Source: Costus lasius (taxonomy: Eukaryota > Streptophyta > Magnoliopsida > Zingiberales > Costaceae). From it: a stretch of DNA of 64,000 bases. The DNA lies in contig JANVAS020000231.1 in the NCBI GenBank assembly GCA_027563935.2, positions 15,022,001 through 15,086,000 of the forward strand, read 5' to 3'. The translations under genes and the position numbers were made by a program. The number at the start of each line of letters is the position of its first letter. Within the stretch, counting starts at the first letter, position 1. Below the pieces are notes generated by a model. It saw only the letters and a program-made list of their open reading frames with translations, was not told the DNA's origin and made no database searches. Of this stretch, positions 56,585 to 64,000 are shown in pieces.

Positions 56585-58285
56585 TGAAGAAATCCCTTTC
56601 GAGAGGGGGGCGAGAACCCTAAACATGCATAACCGAAACCTTTGCATGGCGGAAATTAGGGATTCAAGAATCGCATGTATGATATATAATCAACTAGATG
56701 AAAGGTTGCTAAAATCAACAAAGGGTCATACCGATGCCATAGTTTAGATGATGCCTTGGAAGCAAAGACTCGATTGCTTCTTCTCCAAAGGAATCACACA
56801 CAAGAGGAAGAAGGCCTACACTTCGATCACTCCTTGTGCTAGCAAGGCACCAAAGTGTCTTTGATCGCTTGTAGGGGTGATGAAAGACTTGCTCGGCTTT
56901 CTCCACTAGACTTCGGCGTGAGTTCTCTTCTCTACACCCGAGAGTCCGCGAGAGGAAGAAGCGAGACAACGATCCACACGAAGTGGAGACGTTCAGCCAA
57001 AACGTGGAGACGTTTTTCACTTGAAAAACTGACTTTCCAATTATAGAAAGTCTTTAATTCCAAAACGTTTTGCGTTGAACTATTCGAAACTCACTTATTC
57101 ACATTGAACCAAGCGCTCAATCATGAGCCGGTTCAAGGTCTTTGGTTCAATGACCAAACCGAATTAGCCCAAGCATTAAGTCAAGATCGAATTAAACCCT
57201 AAGGTCCTAGATCTGACCATTCATCTTCTGATGCTCCTGATCTGATCGATCTAGCATCAACACTATCGATCGAAGCTTACCGATCTCAAGCCCTAATCAA
57301 TCAAACATGATCAGACTAGATCTCACTTACAATCAGAGTTTAAATCCCTTTAAACTGAACCGAAACAATTCAGTCCACACGATCTGACTTAAGTAAGCCA
57401 TATCATCAAATTGTGCGACCCTGAGGGTTTCCTTTAAATGTCGGTAACGATAACTTACGTTATCACGATCAGTGAGGGGTATCTAGCAACACATCACTGT
57501 CTCCCGATATAAAGGAAAGAGTCTTCCAAGACTACACCCAAACCACAGCTCAAGAGTGAATCCATTTCACTAGGCATGCATGTGTCCTTTGCCACTGGAT
57601 GTTCTTATTGGACAAGCGTGTCAAGCCTGTAACTCCAATATGATGAGCATGATTAGATCAGATGAACACAGTCACCTGGGTATGGCCATACACTTTCTCA
57701 ATCATCTCATCCAGGGGGGGCCCCATTAGAACATCACACTCCTTAAACAAGGAGACGGCAATCCTTTATCTATCACTAGTGCCCTAACCTGACTCAAGCT
57801 CACCATCCAAGATAGTCTATAATCGTTATGTTTCAAATGATATTAAGCCACCTCAAAACAATGACAATCATCATTTAGAAACACAAGTGATCTCAAGTCA
57901 AAGGACATGTGCCACTTGATGCAAACAAGGATTATTCACATTGTGACAAGCAATTGAATATCCTAGTAGGGTCTGTCCAGTACATCCAATGTACCCATGA
58001 GTCTACATCTTATTCCATGCTCGAAGCATCCTATAAGATTAGAACACATATTAGTCTTAACCATATCAAGGCTGTCTCATGTTCACCAAGATATTTCGAC
58101 TAAGGACATATAGCATGTCAGCCTAGCTGAACAGCTTTGAGACATTATTCAGAAGTACACTTATTACAGCAGACAAGGCAACAAACTGAATAACAACCAT
58201 TGCCTTTATAAACATAAAAGTTTATTACATGATACTGATACAATCCCAAGGCCTCAAACATTAGCCTTAAGGGCATACCCCAACA
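56585..58285 (-). repeat. E7 5' LTR (1701 bp)
   Basis: It is the pair of 41173-42872. GTGTG follows at 58286. Confidence 0.95.
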
Positions 58286-58631
58286 GTGTGGGATTATCTC
58301 ACAGCTCACTCCACCAGGAACACCGCAATGGAATGGTGTGTCCGAGAGGAGAAATAGAACCTTACTTGATATGGTTCGTTCTATGATGAGTCAGGCTACT
58401 CTACCTTACTCCTTTTGGGGATTTGCACTGGAAACAGCTGCAAAGGTACTAAACCGAGTGCCATCCAAGGCAGTTTCAAAGACGCCATATGAGTTATGGT
58501 ATGGGAAACAGCCAAGCTTGACATTTATCAAGATCTGGGGTTGCGAGGCTTATGTCAAAAAGCTCGCCTCTGGGAAACTAGAGAGCAGATCTGAGAAATG
58601 CATCTTTGTTGGTTACCCTAAGGAAACTAAG
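58286..58631 (+). pseudogene. gag-pol: E3 gag-pol, segment 2: integrase C-terminal part
   Basis: This resumes in frame after E7 with GIISQLTPPGTPQW and NGVSERRNRT, which carries the catalytic Glu of integrase, and continues to GYPKETK. E9 interrupts it after CTAAG (58627-58631). There are no stops in this segment. Confidence 0.94.
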
Positions 58632-60265
58632 TGTCACGCCCCAAATTCTGTGCTAAATTTTTGCGTAAATTCCCGAGCGTGATGGCACAATCTACACAAC
58701 CTCTGTGTAGATTGTCAGCCTACCCTCAATGTGCGGAATTAGCCTAGATCGTCTTCTAGCAAGATCTGCACCTCTCTGCGCTCTGGGCTGAGCTCTGATG
58801 GAACTGAGCTCCAAGGCTGTGATGATGGAACTGCGTCCTAGCCTTCTCCTAGCCCTAGACCTAGGTCAATAAGGGGCGGGTGGCAAGCACATGTTGCTTC
58901 TCAACCCCATATGCACCCTTATCAACGGCCTTAAAACCTAAGCGCCCTGTAAAATAACAATCACACAATCGCTGGCAGTTTACAATATACGGGCACTAGA
59001 CATATGCCCAAACCCTAAAACAGATATCCACGACTACACAGCGATAAACACACCGATCGATAAAAGCACAACCTATCAACTACTCAAGATAGCATAAAGG
59101 TTCTTACACAAGGTTCTACACAATGCTAGAACAATGTAAATAGCACAAGGTAAGTGAGCTATACCACTCCTACGCAATGCAAGTGTGGAAGTAGATCAGC
59201 CCCCCCAATGAAGCCAAGCTCCTCCAAAGCGCTCTCCACCAAGTGATGAAGAGCTCCAACCCTAGGGTCACCTCCCTAGGTAGTTGTTGCTCCAAATACG
59301 CCAATGGACAGCAAGCAAGCTGCCCCAAATGGTGGAAGAAGGGCAAGTAGCCGTCAGCCCCCTTCTCCCCAATTCAGTCCCCTCTCCTCCAAAGGGGTAA
59401 ATCTCCAAATACAAGGTGGGCAGCACCTCAGCCGCCCCCAAATGCCAATGAGCAGAATGCAACCTCGGATGGATGAAGAACTCCTCCAATCTGAAATCAG
59501 CCGGTTCCTTCCTCCAAGGAACCAAATCCGAGAGCCCCTCCAATGTGCAGCTCTCACCAAGGTAATAGATGATGAACCGAGAGCTTTTCCTCAAGCTCTC
59601 CTCAAGGTCAACCAGCCCTTCTCGCCTCAAGAAGGAACCAAGTCCGAGAGCTTCCCTCAAGCTCCCTCTCCAACAATGGTGGCCGAGTGAATCTCCCCTC
59701 AAACTCTCGCCTCCACCAAAGTAATCGGATGTGAAAGGAAGGAGGATGATGGCGATGAAGCTCACCTCAAGTTCACGCCAATCTCCTCCAAGAATCGGCT
59801 CCAAAGGAAGAAGATGAAGATCCGGTGTTCTTCCCCAAAATGTCGCCCTCTCCCTTCACTCTCGGTTCTCAAATCCGATTAGAGTTCATTCACCAAACGA
59901 GATCCCCAATTAGCTAAGCATTTTGTCTAATTCGCCCTTTTACATTAAGAAGACTATAAGTGAAATGCGCTCCATCTTCATTCAGCTAATGACCCATGCT
60001 TGGGTTGGTCTTCTCATGCAACTTAGGGTCTAGGCTCTCCATAGGTCTTGGGTTCAAGTCTTGTCAATGACCTATTTTTTTTCTAAGGCTTGTACTCTTC
60101 CATACAACCTCAAATTAAGCTCTAAGGTCCATGTAACCTCCTACCATGGACTTTGCATTTTTGCATGAGTATTCTCCTCTCCTAAACTCTCCCAATCCCT
60201 ACTCAAATCCCATTGAGTCCATGGGATGGGCTGGGGTATAACCCCAAGGTACCCAGGGTCTCACA
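58632..60265 (-). mobile_element. E9: solo gypsy LTR (1634 bp)
   Basis: It is flanked by CTAAG (58627-58631 and 60266-60270), starts TG and ends CA, and has no coding interior. On the minus strand it reads TGTGAGACCC to GGGGCGTGACA, closely matching the E6 LTR ends (TGTAAGACCC to GGGGCGTTACA), so it is a Tekay-like LTR in minus orientation. It probably arose by LTR-LTR recombination. An 11-bp stem hairpin lies at 58688-58714. The ORFs at 59268-59804 have no recognisable product. Confidence 0.88.
58688..58714. repeat. Perfect 11-bp inverted repeat in E9
   Basis: CAATCTACACA, a 5-nt loop ACCTC, then TGTGTAGATTG. It lies about 56 bp from one LTR end, in U5 if the LTR is read on the minus strand. 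Confidence 0.85.
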
Positions 60266-60270
60266 CTAAG

Positions 60271-62124
60271 GGTTATTATTTCTACGATCCCAAAGAGAAC
60301 AAAGTATTTGTTGCTCGGACGGCCATTTTTCTTGAGAAAGAATTACTTCTGCAAGAGGCCAGTGGGAGAGAAATAAAGCTGGAGGAGAATCCAGAAGAAG
60401 GACAAAGTAGTCAAGCACAGTTGGATGTGCCTGAGCCAGTAGATCAGGTTACTGAACAACCTGAGGCTCAGATATCACTGGAACCGCATAGATCGGGAAG
60501 GATCCGTCGTCAGCCTGAGCGCTATGACGGAGTCTACATCATTGATGATGAACCCCTCACTTATGCGGATGCGGTCAGTGGACCGGAATCAGCGAGATGG
60601 CTTGAAGCTATGCGAGCCGAGATGGACTCCATGTCAGATAACCAAGTCTGCGATTTGGTTGATCCGCCTCTGGGAGTAATCCCTATAGGCTGTAAATGGA
60701 TCTTCAAAAGGAAGATTGACTTGGATGGTAACGTGGTTACCTATAAAGGCAGGCTAGTTGCAAAAGGTTTCAAACAAATCTACGGGATAGATTATGATGA
60801 AACTTTCTCTCCTGTAGCTATGTTCAAGTCTATTCGGATTATTCTTGCGATAGCAGCATATTATGATTATGAGATCTGGCAAATGGATGTGAAGACTGCT
60901 TTCCTTAATGGAAAACTAGAAGAGGATGTGTATATGACACAACCTGAAGGTTTCATCAATCCGTCAGATCGTCATAAAATATGCAAGTTAAAGAAGTCCA
61001 TTTATGGACTTAAGCAAGCATCAAGAAGCTGGAATATTCGTTTTGATGAATCAATTTGTGAGTTTGGTTTCATCAAGAATGAAGATGACCCGTGTGTATA
61101 TAAGAGGTTTAGTGGGAGCGTAATTACTTTCCTAGTCCTCTACGTCGATGATATCTTAATCATTGGAAACAATATTCCTGAACTGCATGCTGTCAAAGCA
61201 TGGTTAAGAAAATGTTTCCAGATGAAAGATCTAGGAGAAGCAGCCTATGTATTAGGTGTGAAGATCTACAGGGATAGATCTAAGAGGCTTCTCGGGCTGT
61301 GCCAGAGTACCTACATCGATAAAGTCCTGGAGAGATTCCATTTAGAAAATTCTAAAAGAGGATATCTTCCAGTCAGACATGGTCTGAATCTTTCAAAGAG
61401 TCAGTGTCCACAAACACAGACTGAGAAAGATGAAATGGACAATACGCCTTATGCTTCGGCTATTGGGTCCATTATGTATGCGATGTTGTGTACTCGCCCA
61501 GACGTCGCTTACGGGTTAAGCGTGACCAGTCGATTCCAAAGTAATCCAGGTCAGGCGCACTGGATTGCAGTCAAGAACATTTTGAAATATCTTCGGAGGA
61601 CCAAAGATATGTTCTTGATATATGGTGGTCAGGAAGAACTCAGTATTGAAGGATATACTGACGCTTCATTCCAGTCTGACCAGGATGATTTCCGATCGCA
61701 ATCAGGCTATGTTTTTAGCTTGAATGGAGGAGCAGTGGTGTGGAAAAGTTTCAAACAGTCTATCGTTGCTGATTCCACAACAAAAGCCGAGTATGTTGCA
61801 GCCTCGGAAGCATCCAAGGAGGCAGTGTGGATTCGTAAGTTCGTTCAGGAACTTGGTGTTGTTCCTTCGAGTGCAGATCCTTTGGTTATCTTCTGTGATA
61901 ACACTGGAGCAATCGCACAAGCAAAGGAACCACGGTCGCACCAGAAGTCCAAGCACATACAGAGAAGGTTTCACTTGATCCGGGAGATCATTGATCGTGG
62001 TGAGATCAAAATCTGCAAGGTTCATACAGATGACAATCTGGCTGACCCGCTTACCAAGCCTCTGGCGCAGCAGAAGCATGAGAAGCACTGTAATAATATG
62101 GGTTTGAGATTTCTCAACCATTAG
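60271..62124 (+). pseudogene. gag-pol: E3 gag-pol, segment 3: linker, RT and RNase H
   Basis: This resumes in frame with GYYFYDPKENKVF and contains the linker SGRIRRQPERY, RT with YVDD, and RNase H (GYTDASF, TTKAEYVAASEA) to LRFLNH. It has no premature stop. The open frame extends back into E9 to 60226, adding 15 unrelated codons. Confidence 0.95.
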
Positions 62125-62135
62125 ATTAAGTGCAA

Positions 62136-62144
62136 GTGGGAGAT
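62136..62144 (+). promoter_or_regulatory. E3 polypurine tract
   Basis: GTGGGAGAT directly precedes the 3' LTR. Confidence 0.88.
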
Positions 62145-63828
62145 TGTTGGGGTATGCCCTTAAGGCTAATGTTTGAGGCCTTGGGATTATATCAGTATCA
62201 TGTATAAACTCTTATGTTTATAAAGGCAATGGTTGTTATTCAGTTTGTTACATTGTCTGCTGCAATAAGTGTACTTCTGAATAATGTCTCAATGCTGTTC
62301 AGCTAGGCTGACATGCTCTATGTCCTTAGTCGAGATATCTTGGTGAACATGAGACAGCCTTGATATGATTGAGATTAATATGTGTTCTAATCTTATAGGA
62401 TGCTTCGAGCATGGAATAAGATGTAGACTCATGGGTACATTGGATGTACTGGACAGACCCTACTAGGTTATTCAATTGCTTGTCACAATGTGAATAATCC
62501 TTGTATGCGAACAAGTGGCATACTTCCTCTGACTTGAGATCACTTGTGTTTCTAAATGATGATTGGCATTGTTTTGAGATAGTTCGATATCATTTGAAAC
62601 ATAATGGTTATAGACTATCTTGGATGGTGAGCATGAGTCATGTTAGGGCGCTAGTGATAGATATACGATTGTCATCTCCTTCATTGGAGTGTGATGTTCT
62701 AAAGGGGCCCCCTGGATGAGATGATTGAGAAAGTGTATGGCCATACCCAGGTGACTATGTTCATCTGATCTAATCATTCTCATCATATTGGATCTACAGG
62801 CTTGACACGCTTGTCCAATAAGAACATCCAGTGGCAAAGGAAACTTGTATGTCTAGTGAAATGGATTCACACTTGTGCTGTGGTTTGGGTGTAGTCTTGG
62901 AAGACTCTTTCCTTTATATCGGGAGACAGTGATGTGTTGCTAGATACCCCTCACTGATCGTGATGACGTAAGTTATCGTTACCGACATTTAAAGGAAACC
63001 CTTAGGGTCGCACAATTTGATGATATGGCTTACTTAAGTCAGATCGTGTGGACTGAATTATTTTGGTTCAGTTTAAAGGGATTTAATCTCTGATTGTAAG
63101 TGAGGTCTGGTCTGATCATGTTTGATTGATTAGAGCTTGAGATCGGTAAGCTTCGATCGAGAGAATTGATGCTAGATCGGTGAGATCAAGAGCATCAAGA
63201 GATGAAGGGTTAGATCTTGAACCTTTAAGTTTAATGAGATCTAGACCAGATGCTTGGGTTTATTTGGTCTTTGAACCAAACCAAAATGAACCGGCTCATT
63301 ATGTGAGCGCATGGTTCAATGGGAAGAGGAAAATGCGATTGGGGTAAACCCATGGTCGCATGAAGAGGTGGCTTGCTATTTTTAGAAGCCATGATCTCAA
63401 GTTGAGACCACGCCTCACGTTTGAGGGATTTTGCCTCTATTCTCGCCTCTCCTCTTCTCTCGTCGCCACTTGCTCTCTCGTGTGGTGAAGAAAGCTCACG
63501 CCAAGGAGGAGAAAGCTTACGCCAAGAAAGAATCGATCTCATTTCCCCTTTCACACAAAAAGGACACTTGGAGAACCTTGCTAGCACAAGGAACGCCAAG
63601 GAGGAAGCGATCTCATTTGTGTGCGTCTACTTTGGAGGAGAGCGGCATCACTCTCTGCTTCCAAGTCGCCATCCAAGAAATGGCATTGGTAAGAATCTTT
63701 GCATTCTATACAAGTTGATCATATGTCATATTAGCGATCCTAGGAAACCCTAGATTCCGCCTTGCATAGATTTATATCTGCATGCATAGGGTTTCGCCCC
63801 CCCCCCCGCCCCTTTAGAGGGACTATCA
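62145..63828 (+). repeat. E3 3' LTR (1684 bp)
   Basis: This is uninterrupted and gives the template for rebuilding the split 5' LTR order. It ends GGGACTATCA and is followed by the target copy GTTCG. Confidence 0.96.
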
Positions 63829-64000
63829 GTTCGTTGCTGCAGTAATCTACAACAATGCAAGAACAGCAAGGTCAGTATCAATGTTAGAATCAATTCAGGA
63901 CTTAAGAATGATTCTTTTCTCACTATTTTATCTGACTGAAAAATCCAGTAAAACAGTCCGAAAGAGTGAAACTCTTTTAGTGAGATGGGATCCAGATTTC
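63829..64000 (-). mobile_element. E1 continued: leader next to gag
   Basis: After GTTCG (63829-63833) the sequence TTGCTGCAGTAATCTAC matches the E7 leader upstream of gag. The hairpin AAAGAGT/ACTCTTT is at 63961-63977. The rest of the leader, the primer site and the 5' LTR of E1 lie beyond the window. Confidence 0.93.

Larger units (their letters stand above)
41173..58285 (-). mobile_element. E7: Ty1/copia family A element containing E8
   Basis: E7 is a minus-strand element flanked by GTGTG (41168-41172 and 58286-58290). Its LTRs are 1700 and 1701 bp with about 8 substitutions by eye. They end GGGATTTCTTCA on the coding strand, unlike E3 and E4 (ATCA), so E7 is a distinct subfamily. Without E8 it is about 9.1 kb, with gag-pol in one frame and two nonsense codons. 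Confidence 0.95.
7471..63828 (+). mobile_element. E3: Ty1/copia family A element carrying five nested insertions
   Basis: E3 is a plus-strand element inserted into the E1 leader just upstream of its gag, flanked by GTTCG (7466-7470 and 63829-63833). After removing insertions, its 5' LTR is 7471-7740, 16852-17409 and 36774-37644 (1699 bp); its leader is 37645-39488; its gag-pol is 39489-41172, 58291-58631 and 60271-62124; and its 3' LTR is 62145-63828 (1684 bp). I count about 22 LTR substitutions by eye, the most of any LTR pair here, as expected for the oldest pair. Confidence 0.95.

Noticed and set aside
59268..59804. Two opposing ORFs of 178 and 128 codons inside E9
   Set aside because: The element has LTR termini and a target duplication but no retroelement domains. 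The ORFs mirror each other and look like chance openings in a solo LTR.
60226..60270. Possible new start for an RT-RNase H protein from E9
   Set aside because: The ORF begins in the solo LTR only by chance. E9 points to the minus strand, so its promoter would not transcribe it.

Overview
The window is plant (angiosperm) nuclear DNA made entirely of nested LTR retrotransposons. I see no host gene, rRNA gene, functional tRNA gene or CRISPR array. The lineages (Ty1/copia elements and Ty3/gypsy chromoviruses, all with initiator-Met-tRNA primer sites and 5-bp target duplications) and the density of nesting suggest a large, repeat-rich plant genome. I cannot name the species.

Layout, outermost first. 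E1 is a minus-strand copia element (family A). It enters at the left edge with its 3' LTR (1-1385), runs through pol and gag to 7470, and resumes at 63829-64000 with its leader. Its 5' LTR lies beyond the window. E1 was broken by E2, a plus-strand copia family B remnant (3776-6229), and by E3, a plus-strand copia A element (7471-63828, TSD GTTCG) that occupies 56 kb because it was itself invaded. The E3 5' LTR holds E4 (copia A, plus, 7741-16846, TSD CATGG) and E5 (copia B, minus, 17410-36768, TSD GTAAG). E5 holds E6 (Tekay/Del-like gypsy chromovirus, plus, 18251-28335, TSD ATTAT). The E3 pol holds E7 (copia A, minus, 41173-58285, TSD GTGTG) and E9 (solo gypsy LTR, minus, 58632-60265, TSD CTAAG). 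E7 holds E8 (gypsy chromovirus of the CRM/Galadriel type, minus, 46552-54576, TSD TCATA).

Only E6 and E8 keep uninterrupted gag-pol frames (1537 and 1566 codons). The copia A copies are nearly full length but carry scattered nonsense codons. Copia B is heavily broken. My by-eye LTR differences fall in the order the nesting demands: E3 about 22, E5 about 19, E4 and E7 about 8 each, E6 4, E8 1.

The most novel signals are structural. The E6 LTR has four tandem 29-nt hairpins whose stems change in compensating pairs. The copia A leader has a set of conserved hairpins, two of which also show compensating changes. A tRNA-like segment lies between short direct repeats in the same leader and is absent from one copy. 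The E8 reading frame runs through its polypurine tract into the 3' LTR and ends in a copia-like basic motif. E1 carries filler DNA copied from about 250 bp away. All mismatch counts and alignments were made by eye.
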